The position numbers and the translations under genes were made by a program. Shown one piece after another: positions 54,059-63,687 of a stretch of DNA of 64,000 bases (positions are counted from its first letter, which is position 1; every line of letters starts with the position of its first letter). Below the pieces are notes generated by a model. The model was not told where the DNA came from. It was given only the letters and a program-made list of their open reading frames with translations, and made no database searches. The DNA is from OMIW01 sp044235645 (GTDB taxonomy: Bacteria; Bdellovibrionota_C; UBA2361; OMIW01), in contig JBIIHQ010000002.1 in assembly GCA_044235645.1 (NCBI GenBank), positions 248,001 through 312,000 of the forward strand, given 5' to 3'.

Positions 54059-56685
54059 GCCAACCCCGTTACTGTATCGGTATCGATCTCGGCACGACCA
54101 ACTGCGCGCTTGCGTACGTTGATACCCTCGCCGATGGGGATCGCTCAACCCTTTTTCCGATTCCGCAGAATCTTTCCGAAACGACTCGGGGTATCGCGGA
54201 AATTCTCCCTTCGACCGTTGCGCTTCTTGATTCAGGCACCAGGCTCGTCGGTCGTGGTGCGCTGGAGCTAATGGCGTTCGGTGCAACTCCAGTGGTTTCA
54301 AGTGCAAAGTCGTGGCTTATTGTCGATGCTGTTGATCGACGTGCACCCCTGTTGCCGACCGATAGAGTGCTTACTCCACCCGCGACAAAGGTGAGTCCCG
54401 TTGAGGCATCTGCGATCTATCTGAGCCATCTGCGAGAACAGTGGGATGAGGCGATGGCGGCTTTTGATCATTCGTATCGGCTCGAACATCAGCAGGTTGT
54501 CGTCACCGTTCCGGCATCGTTTGATCCGATTGCGCAAGCGCTTACCCGAGAGGCGATCGAGCTCGCGGGCCTCCCCCGTTCAACTACTCTCCTCGAGGAG
54601 CCGGTTGCTGCATTTCATCACTTTCTCGAGCAGGATGAGGCGGTCCTCTCGCATCTCACCAGGCGCCCAGCGCGGATTTTGGTAGTTGATATTGGGGGAG
54701 GAACGACCGATTGTAGCCTCCTTGAGCTCGATAGATCAGGAGAGCTGCGCCGAATCAAGGTGGGGGAACACCTCCTGATCGGAGGAGATACGATAGACCT
54801 TGCGATAAGCCATCTCGTTCAGCGACAGCTCTCCGGTACGCTCTCTCCCCGCGCGTGGACCTCAGTGATATATCAATCTCGCCGGCTCAAAGAGGCGTAT
54901 TTATCGGGAGAAGTCGCTGCTCACGGTGTTTTCTCGCTCACGATTGCCGGGGAAGGTAGCAATCTGTTCGGTTCGACTCAAACAATCAATATCACCCCTG
55001 CCGAGCTCGAGGACCTTATTCTCGAGGGATTCTTCCCGCTCTGTGAATCGTCTGACACTCCAGGTCCTCGAACGACCGCGCTCCGCGAGGTCGGGTTGCC
55101 ATTTCCGGCGGATGTGGCGATTACCCGCCATCTGGCCGCTTTTTTATGGGGCGATAGTGATGGAGGAGGGGGGGGAGCAACCCGTTCCAGTATAAAGGTC
55201 GATGGGGTGTTGTACACTGGGGGATCGCTCCTTTCGCCGCTGATACAAGATAGGCTCACCCGATTAATTACCCGTTGGCAGCAAGGAGTCGCGCCGGTCG
55301 TGCTGCCTAATCGCTCGCACCTTCTCGCGGTTGCGCACGGTGCGGCCCGTTACGCACTGAGCACTCGGGCCCGTGCGCGGCGAGTTGCTATGGCGTACCC
55401 GCGGAGTCTCTACCTCGATATCGGCGAAGGAAACCTCCTGTGTGTCTTTGCTCAGGGGCACCACACCGGCGATGAAGTGGTTATCGAGCAGACACCCCTC
55501 GTCGCGACGACGAACAAACCAGTTCGACTTCAGCTCTTCTCCTCGACGATGCGTCCCGATGATCGTGAGGGAGAAATCGTGCCCCGGAATCCCGCATCAT
55601 TTCGCCCCTTTCCCCCCGCAACGACGGTGCTCGCGACGGAGAGGGACAGAGGAGCTGCGCAGACGATACGGGTACAGCTCGCCATTCATCTCACCGAGGT
55701 GGGAAGCCTTGCGCTCTCGTGCGTCGATCCCTTCGGAGGTCACCGATGGACCATTGAATTTCACCTTTCAGATGAAAAGGTGTCTTCTCATGCCCCGAGA
55801 AATCCGGCGTTGGAGAGCGCAATCGATCTCGTGCGGGGAGTGTTTGGAAAGGGACGAGATGATTCTCCCAGTGGGATGATGACACGGCTCGAGAAAACCC
55901 TTGGCACGCCCCGCGATACCTGGGATATCAAAACGGTGCGTTCATTGTGGGGCCCCCTTGCTGAATCACTCACCCGTCGAGGGAAAAGTGTCAAGCACGA
56001 GGTTGCATGGCTCCAGTGTGCTGGTCATGCGCTGCGACCGGGGATTGGGGATGAATCTGATTCGCTTCGTATCAATGAACTGTGGCGGATTCGTACCGTC
56101 GGCACCCCGCATCGGCGTGAACCATCGGTGATACTGGCAATGACGATCGCCTGGCGACGGGTCGCTGCGGGCATATCCGCCGAGAGGCAGAGCGAACTCG
56201 CCGAGGAGCTGGCAAAAGGGGACCTCAGCAATCCCGAGACGGTCCGTCTCCTCGCATCCCTCGAGCGATTATCGCAGCCAGCGAAACAGCAGATAGCGCA
56301 ACGCGCCATCAAACTCCTCGCAGCATCTCAGCGAGATGCCCAGATACTCGGCCTCTGGTCGCTCGCGCGGGTTGGAGCGAGAGAGCCTCTTTACGCGGCG
56401 AGTCGGTACGTTCTTCCCGCCGATATGATTGAAGAAATCGTTAAGCGACTCGCGAAATCCTCCCAGCTTCCTGAACCTCACCGCTCTCGGGCGATTGCGC
56501 AACTGATCCGTCGCACCAACGATCCAAACCGCGATGTGACCGCTTCGGTGTGGGATGCCGCCGCAGCCACCATATCAGACCAATGGCTCCTTTTCGCACG
56601 AGGCGAGGGAGATACTCATGACACCGAAGGAGCATTGCTGGGAGACTCCTTACCGGCGGGGATTAGATTGATGCGGGAGCGGTGA
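54055..56685 (+). CDS. Hsp70-family protein with long C-terminal helical domain (DUF3731-like)
   Basis: The 876-residue protein has CIGIDLGTTNCALAYVD, VVVTVPASFDPIAQALTREA, LLEEPVAAFHHFL and LVVDIGGGTTDCSLLEL. After the Hsp70-like part (about 1-570) it continues with a ~300-residue helical domain of the type called DUF3731, which occurs in the second gene of this trio. The GTG at 54055 overlaps the preceding stop by 4 bases; an ATG at 54019 is possible. With the preceding Hsp70 and DUF2760 it forms one operon. Confidence 0.83.
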   Translation: MSQPRYCIGIDLGTTNCALAYVDTLADGDRSTLFPIPQNLSETTRGIAEILPSTVALLDSGTRLVGRGALELMAFGATPVVSSAKSWLIVDAVDRRAPLLPTDRVLTPPATKVSPVEASAIYLSHLREQWDEAMAAFDHSYRLEHQQVVVTVPASFDPIAQALTREAIELAGLPRSTTLLEEPVAAFHHFLEQDEAVLSHLTRRPARILVVDIGGGTTDCSLLELDRSGELRRIKVGEHLLIGGDTIDLAISHLVQRQLSGTLSPRAWTSVIYQSRRLKEAYLSGEVAAHGVFSLTIAGEGSNLFGSTQTINITPAELEDLILEGFFPLCESSDTPGPRTTALREVGLPFPADVAITRHLAAFLWGDSDGGGGGATRSSIKVDGVLYTGGSLLSPLIQDRLTRLITRWQQGVAPVVLPNRSHLLAVAHGAARYALSTRARARRVAMAYPRSLYLDIGEGNLLCVFAQGHHTGDEVVIEQTPLVATTNKPVRLQLFSSTMRPDDREGEIVPRNPASFRPFPPATTVLATERDRGAAQTIRVQLAIHLTEVGSLALSCVDPFGGHRWTIEFHLSDEKVSSHAPRNPALESAIDLVRGVFGKGRDDSPSGMMTRLEKTLGTPRDTWDIKTVRSLWGPLAESLTRRGKSVKHEVAWLQCAGHALRPGIGDESDSLRINELWRIRTVGTPHRREPSVILAMTIAWRRVAAGISAERQSELAEELAKGDLSNPETVRLLASLERLSQPAKQQIAQRAIKLLAASQRDAQILGLWSLARVGAREPLYAASRYVLPADMIEEIVKRLAKSSQLPEPHRSRAIAQLIRRTNDPNRDVTASVWDAAAATISDQWLLFARGEGDTHDTEGALLGDSLPAGIRLMRER

Positions 56686-56689
56686 GCCA

Positions 56690-58693
56690 CTATGAATAGG
56701 GAACACGCGAGTACCCATTTGGTAAACACTGCGTTCCACTCCCTGAAAATCGTGCGAGTACGACCGTTCGATCTTTCCGAGGTGAGTATACCCCCGCGCG
56801 ATGGGTTGGCTCGAGAAACTCTTCAACATGATTGACATATCCCCCCGCGCTCCGGACAGTATCAACAACATCAGGGGTCGTCAGAAGCCACCGATCGCAC
56901 GGGACCATCCCGGGCATGGTCCTTGATTGTTCCAGTACCTGAAGGATATCCAGGGCCAACTGACGGAATTCAGGAGGGAGCGCCTGAGACAATTCGATCC
57001 GCGAGCGCATTCTCGCAATGGGTGAATCCTCGGAACGCTCTGCAATGGTGACAACCTCGACCGGAATTCCCGCATAATACATCACCGGATCGAGATACTC
57101 CTCAAACAGGCTCTTGTAGACAAGCAACGGGGAGCTATCGGCCGATTCCCCGGAGACAGCACGTACCCGAGCAATAATCTCAGCTGTCCTGCCAGGAAAA
57201 TCTTTCACTGAGTTCTTAACCCCGAGCCCCATCGCCACCAAAACCACCGGCACAATGCCGACGATCACGAAGGCTCGGGAGAGAGTATCAATCTGATTGC
57301 CCGATGCGGTAGCGCGAGCAAAGGAGCCACGCACCACAACGAGCGTCACCATCACGACCGCAATCACGAGACCCGACGAGAGCAACCACCCTCGCACGAG
57401 CGGTGCAACCGCGCTTCCCCCCGCAATCGACCACCAGCCAGCCACCGTTCCACCTACGAGGAGTAGTCCCACAAACGGTAACGCGAGGAGGACAGGTTCA
57501 CTGAGCAGGTACCAACGGTTCAGCCGCGCCCGCTTGGTTGCGGATAGCTGTCGCACCTCCCAGACCGCATAGTGCGCCGCGATAATCATGACCGCGGGGA
57601 GGACAGGAAGAAGATACGAATGGCGCTTGCCTGATGCGAATGAAAAGAGAGCAAGTCCCACGACGACCCAGCCAACAATGACCCCAAGCCCCCGACGTTG
57701 ATAACCTCGACGAACAAACGCCGCAAGGAACAGGAGCGACCAGGGAAAGCAGGTGCGGACTAATGACGGCCCATAAAACCACCACGCTTCGGCATTGACG
57801 TGGGCCCCGCCCGCAACCCGGTCGGCATTCTCAAACAGAATCCGCTCGAGAAATGGGATACCCCAGTGTGCGGCAGCTGGCAGGTACCACAGAAGGGGAA
57901 TCACAATCGCGAGAACCGCTGGTAACGGAGGAAGGATCGCCCATCGAAGCGCCCGCCAGCCACCAAGCTGTATCCAGATCGCAGTGAAGAGGATAGTCGT
58001 GGGAAGCACCACCCCAACGGGCCCCCGTGCTAAAACCGCGCAACCTATCAAAAACCAGAGCACGAACTCGCACCCCCATCCCCTTCTGCGCCATGTTTGT
58101 CGGTCTCTCAGATGAGGGAGGATAAGCGCAAGACTTCCGGTTGAGAGCGCGGCAAAAACCATATCGACCCTGATATTGAGCGATAGATTGATAAAGAGAT
58201 GCGACGCGAGGACCATGAGCCCTGCAAGTCGGACCACTGCCCAATCGCCGACGGTATCTGCATTCTGCGGATCCCATCCATCATCAGGGCGTGGGCTATT
58301 AGTCAACCACCACTCGCTCGTTACCACGCGCGCGATCCGCATTGTCGCATGCACAAGAACCACTCCTGAGATGATTGATATCAACCGCCCCACCCAAGGA
58401 GCTGCGCTTCCTGCGACCCATCCAACCGACGCGGCGAGCCAGTGGAAGAGGGGTGGTTTCGATGGAATCTGTCCGCCTCGGGTGGGAAAAAGCAAATCAG
58501 AGATCGTCATCGGAGTACTGACTCCCGATGAGCGGGAACCCCCACCATTGAGCCCTAGCATCGTTGCGATAACGTGGGCTTCGCGTGCCTCCGAGGAACT
58601 CGCAATTGGATACGAACTCGCCATGGCGAGCGCAATGATGGCCCACACGATTAAAAATGCTCCAAGAGAGTGGCTTGAGAAAAGACGTCGCAT
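56690..58693 (-). CDS. ArnT/PMT-like membrane glycosyltransferase
   Basis: The 667-residue protein has at least ten hydrophobic spans and an early SEAREAHVIATM motif followed by GGQIPSKPPLFHWLAAS. These are the acidic catalytic and first-loop motifs of the GT83/GT39 superfamily (ArnT, PMT), which use polyprenyl-phosphate sugars. A soluble C-terminal part follows. It is convergent with the Hsp70 trio, with stop codons only 4 bases apart. The acceptor may be lipid A or protein; this cannot be told from sequence. Confidence 0.78.
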   Translation of the reverse strand: MRRLFSSHSLGAFLIVWAIIALAMASSYPIASSSEAREAHVIATMLGLNGGGSRSSGVSTPMTISDLLFPTRGGQIPSKPPLFHWLAASVGWVAGSAAPWVGRLISIISGVVLVHATMRIARVVTSEWWLTNSPRPDDGWDPQNADTVGDWAVVRLAGLMVLASHLFINLSLNIRVDMVFAALSTGSLALILPHLRDRQTWRRRGWGCEFVLWFLIGCAVLARGPVGVVLPTTILFTAIWIQLGGWRALRWAILPPLPAVLAIVIPLLWYLPAAAHWGIPFLERILFENADRVAGGAHVNAEAWWFYGPSLVRTCFPWSLLFLAAFVRRGYQRRGLGVIVGWVVVGLALFSFASGKRHSYLLPVLPAVMIIAAHYAVWEVRQLSATKRARLNRWYLLSEPVLLALPFVGLLLVGGTVAGWWSIAGGSAVAPLVRGWLLSSGLVIAVVMVTLVVVRGSFARATASGNQIDTLSRAFVIVGIVPVVLVAMGLGVKNSVKDFPGRTAEIIARVRAVSGESADSSPLLVYKSLFEEYLDPVMYYAGIPVEVVTIAERSEDSPIARMRSRIELSQALPPEFRQLALDILQVLEQSRTMPGMVPCDRWLLTTPDVVDTVRSAGGYVNHVEEFLEPTHRAGVYSPRKDRTVVLARFSGSGTQCLPNGYSRVPYS

Positions 58694-58915
58694 AAATCAG
58701 ATCCGGTGGCACGGGCGGTGTGAATCGGTGAGAGAAAATCAGGGGCCGATGAAAAAAAACGAAGCCCTATCAAGAGGAGTCGACAAACTACCCCCTCCGC
58801 GAAATAATCAAGAGCGGAGTCATCCCGGCGGCCCGCCCCGTCTCTGCTCTCTCCGCTGATGGGAACTTCGGATGAACAGATGATGAAAAAATAGCGAACA
58901 AAAGGGAACACCACC

Positions 58916-59401
58916 ATGGGCAAAGCGCGACGCTTTTTGAGATTGAGAGGGTGTACGGGAGAGAAGTGCTGCGGGAAGGGGAGTGGTTTCGAAGCTCGAG
59001 GGGTTATTGGTCAGTTTGGAGTTCTTTTGAGCGTGTCGAGCTCCTTGATTGGGTGTGGTCCCCTCGGGGGATTTTCCCCCGAACTTCACCAGGAGCGCCC
59101 CCACTTTGGCGTCTCGATCGACCCCGACAGGAACGGCTCTGAGGTCACCATAAGGGCGACGGTATCCAACACCTCGGATCGAGATCCCCTCGATATTCGG
59201 CAGGCGCGGATTACCTTCCTCTCCGCCAGCACCATCGAGATCCCCCCTCACCAGATAAACGGACCCTGCGTCCAATCAATCGTCCTCCCTCGACAGTCGT
59301 GTACCTTCACTATGAGCTACGAGGTGGGCGCTCGGCAGGGGACTGCCTTTTGGGAGTTCGTGCTGGATGGTCAGGTTGTGCAGTTCACGCTGAAGAACTA
59401 G
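58916..59401 (+). CDS. Putative lipoprotein, 161 residues
   Basis: A lipobox-like SSLIGC (Cys47) ends a hydrophobic segment after an unusually long basic n-region of ~30 residues, so the real start may be missing from the frame. The mature part reads as a beta-sandwich (VSIDPDRNGSEVTIRATVSN, then FTMSYEVGA). No family was recognised. It is convergent with the minus-strand tRNA-fMet gene. Confidence 0.5.
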   Translation: MGKARRFLRLRGCTGEKCCGKGSGFEARGVIGQFGVLLSVSSSLIGCGPLGGFSPELHQERPHFGVSIDPDRNGSEVTIRATVSNTSDRDPLDIRQARITFLSASTIEIPPHQINGPCVQSIVLPRQSCTFTMSYEVGARQGTAFWEFVLDGQVVQFTLKN

Positions 59402-59460
59402 CGACTCACTGACGTTTGAGAGAAGTAATTCTTTGGTAAGTGAAGGAGGGAATCATAGGA

Positions 59461-59537
<77 letters not shown>

Positions 59538-59547
59538 ACATGAGAGG

Positions 59548-59576
59548 AGGATAGCCCCCCTTTCATGGAACGTCAA
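59548..59576 (-). promoter_or_regulatory. Sigma-70 promoter for tRNA-fMet
   Basis: On the minus strand TTGACG, a 17-base spacer and TATCCT end 10 bases before the first tRNA base. A G6 run and a GC-rich discriminator follow the spacer. Confidence 0.72.
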
Positions 59577-59779
59577 GCCTAACACGCCAAATTTTCGGAA
59601 AATTTTGAGCGGGGCAGCACCAGCTTTAGGAGTGGTGGTCCCGAGCGAAAAGGGGGGATGACGAGGTGATAGCTCTTCCCGCCTGTGGTCCGTGATTGAT
59701 AGACCCATACCCATGGTAGACCTTTCATTCATCTCTAAGCCACACAGCTCGAGAAAGAGTCGCGACAGGAGAATAACAG

Positions 59780-60631
59780 ATGGATACATTGCTCATAAGG
59801 CTCGCAGTCAGCGCACTGATCATTGTGACCTCCAACAAAGCCCTCGCTCAAGAAGCGATCCGGCTACGGAGGCAGGACCAACGGGAAGTGTTTGCCTCCT
59901 CATACCCGCCAAAGCTCTCAAGTTGTCGGGGTGTTGCTGTTATCTCACACGGAGCAGGTGGATCTGAACAGGGGTACCGCTATTTAGGCGAAGCTTTATC
60001 TGGCTTGGGATACCACGCAGTTGTTGTCGGTCATCCGGAGAGTGGCGGACGAGCGCTGTTTAAACACCTGCGCGGCAACGGGCTTTCCGATGGCTTAGCG
60101 AAATTGACGACCGATTCGAGTGCATATCGGGGGAGGTTAATGGACATCGCAGCAGCGAAGGAATGGGCCCGTGGATGGTGTCGCGCACCTGAATCACTCC
60201 TTATCGGGCATTCGATGGGTGCTGCAACCGTGATGATGGAGTCAGGTGCACATAACAACCTTGGCATCCACGGTGAAGATTCCTTCGATGCCTATATTGC
60301 GTTGTCTCCGCAAGGAGTCGGAGCAATCTTCCCTGAACATGCGTGGAGCTCTATCAAGAAACCCGTGCTCCTGATAACAGGGACTCGAGACAACGAGCTC
60401 GGTAAAAAATCGTGGAAAACTCGTCTCGAACCTTTTCATGATATGCCACCCGGATGTAAGTGGCTGGCGGTTATCGATGGTGCTAGTCACATGAATCTTG
60501 CAGGCCGTGGTTTCTCACGTCATGTTGAGGGGCTTTCCATTCAGACAATCGAACATTTCTTAACAGCTCTGCGCCGCGGAGATTGCCGCCCTCCCCCTGC
60601 GGCGAAGGGGCTTGAGCTTTCGACGAAGTAA
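59780..60631 (+). CDS. Secreted alpha/beta hydrolase
   Basis: The 283-residue protein has a signal peptide ending near ALAQ (about residue 24) and an alpha/beta-hydrolase fold: VAVISHGAGG oxyanion loop, GHSMGAAT nucleophile elbow (Ser), TGTRDNELG acid (Asp) and GASHMNL (His). The pattern resembles the dienelactone hydrolase and PAF-acetylhydrolase branch. Located between tRNA-fMet and the integrase region. Substrate unknown; an upstream minus-strand frame is a shadow. Confidence 0.78.
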   Translation: MDTLLIRLAVSALIIVTSNKALAQEAIRLRRQDQREVFASSYPPKLSSCRGVAVISHGAGGSEQGYRYLGEALSGLGYHAVVVGHPESGGRALFKHLRGNGLSDGLAKLTTDSSAYRGRLMDIAAAKEWARGWCRAPESLLIGHSMGAATVMMESGAHNNLGIHGEDSFDAYIALSPQGVGAIFPEHAWSSIKKPVLLITGTRDNELGKKSWKTRLEPFHDMPPGCKWLAVIDGASHMNLAGRGFSRHVEGLSIQTIEHFLTALRRGDCRPPPAAKGLELSTK

Positions 60632-61190
60632 GTAGCGAGGAAACGCCTTGGCTCGCTTCGCGAAGACTGTCAGAGACCTCGGGCACAAGTTGAGCCTCTG
60701 CAGGCCATGCGACCGTTAATAATATCCCCCCCCCCCACGTAGTGCAGGCAGTACAGCACCCTTGATGTTTTATGTTGCCGTGGGCCGAGCCCAAGACTCA
60801 TGGGAGTGGCTTGGTAGTCTTCGCAAAGCTATCAGAATAGCCGTTTATCAACGACCACAAAAACAAGATACTGGTGGTGTACTTCTGTTCTTGTTTGGGA
60901 GAACTCGCGGAGGAAGGGAGCCACGAAATCCCCCGCGTCAGGTGTCATAGACCCTTTCGCCCGAGGCCCCTCATACTCCGAATGATGGGGACCGTCGCGA
61001 CGAAGGTTTATGCAAAGAGGAGTTCGCTTAATCCTGAGAGTGTAGGGCCAACAAGGAAGGGTCGCTCCTTGATAAAGCGGCGTCCAGGGTTACGGCGATT
61101 CACAGAGCGCACCGTCGACCCGATATCGGTCGAGTATAAGAGGTCATTGAGGAAGAGGTACTTCTGCGTCACCCCCCCGGCCCACGCGAC
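60632..61190. other. Gene-poor stretch left of the integrase
   Basis: About 560 bases without a convincing gene. It holds a C11 run (60726-60736). A 133-codon plus-strand frame (60874-61275) is basic and has no family resemblance. It could mark the left border of an integrated element, but no border repeat was found. Confidence 0.4.
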
Positions 61191-62186
61191 CTACAATCCA
61201 ATCTTCCCCGCTGCATTATCGATAAACAGATTCCCCGCCCGAATATATCGGCGGAGCATCATCAGATTTCGATGACCCGTCTGATCCTGAATCGCCCGCT
61301 CGGGAACTCCGCACAGCGCGGCCTGCGTCGCCAATCCTGCACGCAACGAGTGCCCGGCGTAGTTTGTACTATCCCGACTCGCGAGAACGAGGGTGCGCTT
61401 TACCACTCGGGCTACTGTCTTATCGGTAAGCCGACGGGGACTTACCCGGCCGGTGCGACTCACTGCTCGAAATACCGGCCCGTGGGTGATACCGCCCTGT
61501 TCGATCCATTCGCGATAAGCCCTTACCGGACATGTCTCACGCCGTTCGCCGAATGGAATGCCGACTGTTCTGCCTCGCCCCTCCTGATCGGTCTTGCTGA
61601 AGCGAATCGTAATCGAGAGTCCCTGAGGCGAGGACACAATATCGGTTACGTCGAGCCGAACCAGTTCGCTTCGACGCATCGCTCCTGCAAATCCAATAAG
61701 GATGAGGGCTCGATCACGTATCCCAAGGAGAGAGTCAGGAAGTGCTGCGAGCATCTCCTGAATATCAGACAGGAGCGTCGGCAACTTACCCCGAGGGGTG
61801 AAACCAAAGGTACGCTTGATGCCATCCCAAACCACCCGAACGGCAGCATGTTTGACCGGCGTTTCAAACCCCCGAGAGCGGTGCACCTCTGATATCGTTA
61901 CTAGTCGCCGTGCGATCGTCGTCGTCCGCCTGTTACCACGGTTGGCCAAAAAGGTGACATAAAGAGCGACTGATTCAGGAGCTGCGGGGAGGGGATCGCG
62001 ATTGTTGGTGCGGCACCACTCCGAGAAGTGCGCCCAATCGGCCCGATAGGCACGAATAGTGTTCTGTGCGCGGGAGCGATACGCGTAGTCGAGAGCTTCG
62101 CGCTCGATCTCGGATAACTGAATGACCTCATGCCCACCCTCATCACGAAGAGATGGCAGGAACGGGTGCCCGAATTTCTGATCCAT
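61191..62186 (-). CDS. Tyrosine recombinase / phage-type integrase
   Basis: The 331-residue protein has an N-terminal SAM-like core-binding domain (SRAQNTIRAYRADWAHFSEW) and a C-terminal catalytic domain. Catalytic residues are all present: Arg in GAMRRSELVRL, Lys in FSKTDQEG, HSLRAG (H-x-x-R), TGHRN (His) and Tyr in MLRRYIRAG. It is therefore potentially active. It lies 1.4 kb from tRNA-Asp whose 3' end is duplicated, which is the expected position for a site-specific integrase. Confidence 0.92.
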   Translation of the reverse strand: MDQKFGHPFLPSLRDEGGHEVIQLSEIEREALDYAYRSRAQNTIRAYRADWAHFSEWCRTNNRDPLPAAPESVALYVTFLANRGNRRTTTIARRLVTISEVHRSRGFETPVKHAAVRVVWDGIKRTFGFTPRGKLPTLLSDIQEMLAALPDSLLGIRDRALILIGFAGAMRRSELVRLDVTDIVSSPQGLSITIRFSKTDQEGRGRTVGIPFGERRETCPVRAYREWIEQGGITHGPVFRAVSRTGRVSPRRLTDKTVARVVKRTLVLASRDSTNYAGHSLRAGLATQAALCGVPERAIQDQTGHRNLMMLRRYIRAGNLFIDNAAGKIGL

Positions 62187-62285
62187 GGGAGGCCAGTCAG
62201 TTGAAGGAGACTCGACGACAGCAGTTTACTTCCTATCACTCTCTGGTGATCAACTTATATGATGATCGGGACCTTCCGTCTGTTT

Positions 62286-62843
62286 CTACCCGATAGATGA
62301 GAGCAACCGTACCGGGGCACCAGTCAGAGCCGATACGATCGGGACTGGTCCGGGCCCGAAGGTCCGATCGATGAGGGTTGCCCAGCAGAGCACCGATATT
62401 CCCTTAAGGGTTGCCCGAGTGTGGGCTTCAAGACTCGAATGGGCGGTTGTGATGACATCGGTCACTAAAACGGCATTCAGCCCCCGAAATCGCTCTGCGT
62501 AGCCATTTGAAAACTTGCTCTGGAGATACTGCTCGAGAGGGATCTCTTCTTTGGACCGGCTGATCTCAGAATAGATGGCGCAGAGTCGCTCCGCGAAAAA
62601 ACTGTAACCGCCGGGAAGTCGCAAAAAAAGGTGCACATCCAGGGGGGCAACGACATTTTTGATCCGGCGGGCAACATATTCGGCGCACGCATCGAGCTGG
62701 TCGTCCTCGAGGTCTTCTACGCGGTAATAGACATGACTCTCGCTCCGTCCTCCAATAGGCACCGGCTCCTCAAACCGTTCGGTGATACCATCAAAGATGG
62801 CGTGAATATCCTCTGAGCTTACTGCACCTGATGAACGATCCAC
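62286..62843 (-). CDS. Orotate-phosphoribosyltransferase-like protein
   Basis: The 185-residue protein follows the PyrE pattern: GGRSESHVYYRVEDL, RLPGGYSFFAERL and the PRPP-binding loop VLVTDVITTAHSSLEA, then LCWATLIDRTFG. In PyrE the loop reads D[DE]V[VI]T[TS]GGS; here GGS is AHS, which may change specificity or activity. It is upstream of the integrase on the same strand, with 99 bases between. No pyrimidine biosynthesis gene is nearby. Confidence 0.62.
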   Translation of the reverse strand: MDRSSGAVSSEDIHAIFDGITERFEEPVPIGGRSESHVYYRVEDLEDDQLDACAEYVARRIKNVVAPLDVHLFLRLPGGYSFFAERLCAIYSEISRSKEEIPLEQYLQSKFSNGYAERFRGLNAVLVTDVITTAHSSLEAHTRATLKGISVLCWATLIDRTFGPGPVPIVSALTGAPVRLLSSIG

Positions 62844-63204
62844 ATAACCTCCCTAACGACGATCTCGAATTGCCGAGCCTCAGCGGTCCCCCTCAATCCT
62901 AGATCCGAAAGGTCGCGGTGGAAAAGGGGGGTTTTTGCGAGAAAGCTAACCCTAGCGGGATTTACTCCAACCCTCCTTTGGGAAATTCGACTCGGATCGC
63001 TTACATCATTCGACTTCTCCCCACTAGTACGCTCTTCGGAGACCGCTAATCGTAATGACGAACAGCGGAATATCAGATTGTTGCCGCAGATTTCATGACA
63101 TGATGACTATCTCGATGCCCCCGGACCTTTTTAGTTCAGTGATATGGAGGTGCCAGGCGTCGGGAAGTTAGCGGGGCAGCTGCGCCGAAAAGCCCCACCG
63201 AGTT
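62844..63204. other. Gap between the PRTase and the small ORF
   Basis: About 360 bases without a supported gene. An 11-bp unit GAGTTATGGAC is tandemly repeated at 63200-63221 at its right end. Promoters for the minus-strand PRTase should be here. Confidence 0.35.
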
Positions 63205-63357
63205 ATGGACGAGTTATGGACAAAGTCTGAATTTCTACCGGAAAGAGACCGCGAGGCGCGGTTGCTTGAACTCAGAGAGAGAAGGGATAAGCCGAAAGCC
63301 AAGCGGCGAAAAACTAATTCCAGCCGGATGGCGAAAGGGGGTAGGCTTCTTGGATGA
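63205..63357 (+). CDS. Possible 50-residue basic protein in the integration region
   Basis: A 50-codon frame (ATG to TGA) translating to a charged helical peptide, beginning MDELWTKSEFLPERDREARL and becoming very basic (KPKAKRRKTN). The ATG lies in the second copy of a tandem GAGTTATGGAC repeat and the stop in an 8-bp inverted repeat. No ribosome site is obvious. It could be a small DNA-binding accessory such as an excisionase-like factor, but this is only a suggestion. Confidence 0.35.
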   Translation: MDELWTKSEFLPERDREARLLELRERRDKPKAKRRKTNSSRMAKGGRLLG

Positions 63358-63377
63358 CAAATTGGATTCGTCATCCA
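63351..63377. repeat. 8-bp inverted repeat
   Basis: TGGATGAC and GTCATCCA with an 11-base spacer. It covers the stop codon of the 50-codon frame. It may be a binding site or a hairpin. Confidence 0.7.
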
Positions 63378-63521
63378 AAAATCATCCAGAGCGGCAAGAA
63401 ATGCCGAGATTCGATGGGAAGTGGTGAGAAGTTGAAAAATAGCCCTCAGATGTTTCAAACACTTGCAAGTGCAAGAATGACCTTGGGAATTATGCCGATG
63501 GAGGAAATCGGCTAAGGAAAA

Positions 63522-63542
63522 TGGCGGAGCCGACGGGACTCG
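63522..63542 (+). repeat. Duplicated 3' end of tRNA-Asp (att-like), distal copy
   Basis: These 21 bases are identical to 63611-63631, the 3' end of the tRNA-Asp gene (CCA, acceptor strand and part of the T arm). Between the two copies (68 bases) lie a perfect palindrome GTGCTCAC-CCA-GTGAGCAC (63554-63572) and an inverted T-arm-like segment GGGTTCGAGTC (63574-63584). Confidence 0.85.
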
Positions 63543-63609
63543 CTGAGTCTCTGGTGCTCACCCAGTGAGCACAGGGTTCGAGTCGCTGGGGTATCGGTGA
63601 TGTGAATTT

Positions 63610-63687
<78 letters not shown>

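Noticed and set aside
60874..61275. 133-codon plus-strand frame left of the integrase
   Set aside because: Very basic, no family resemblance, no ribosome site, and it runs into the integrase gene on the other strand.
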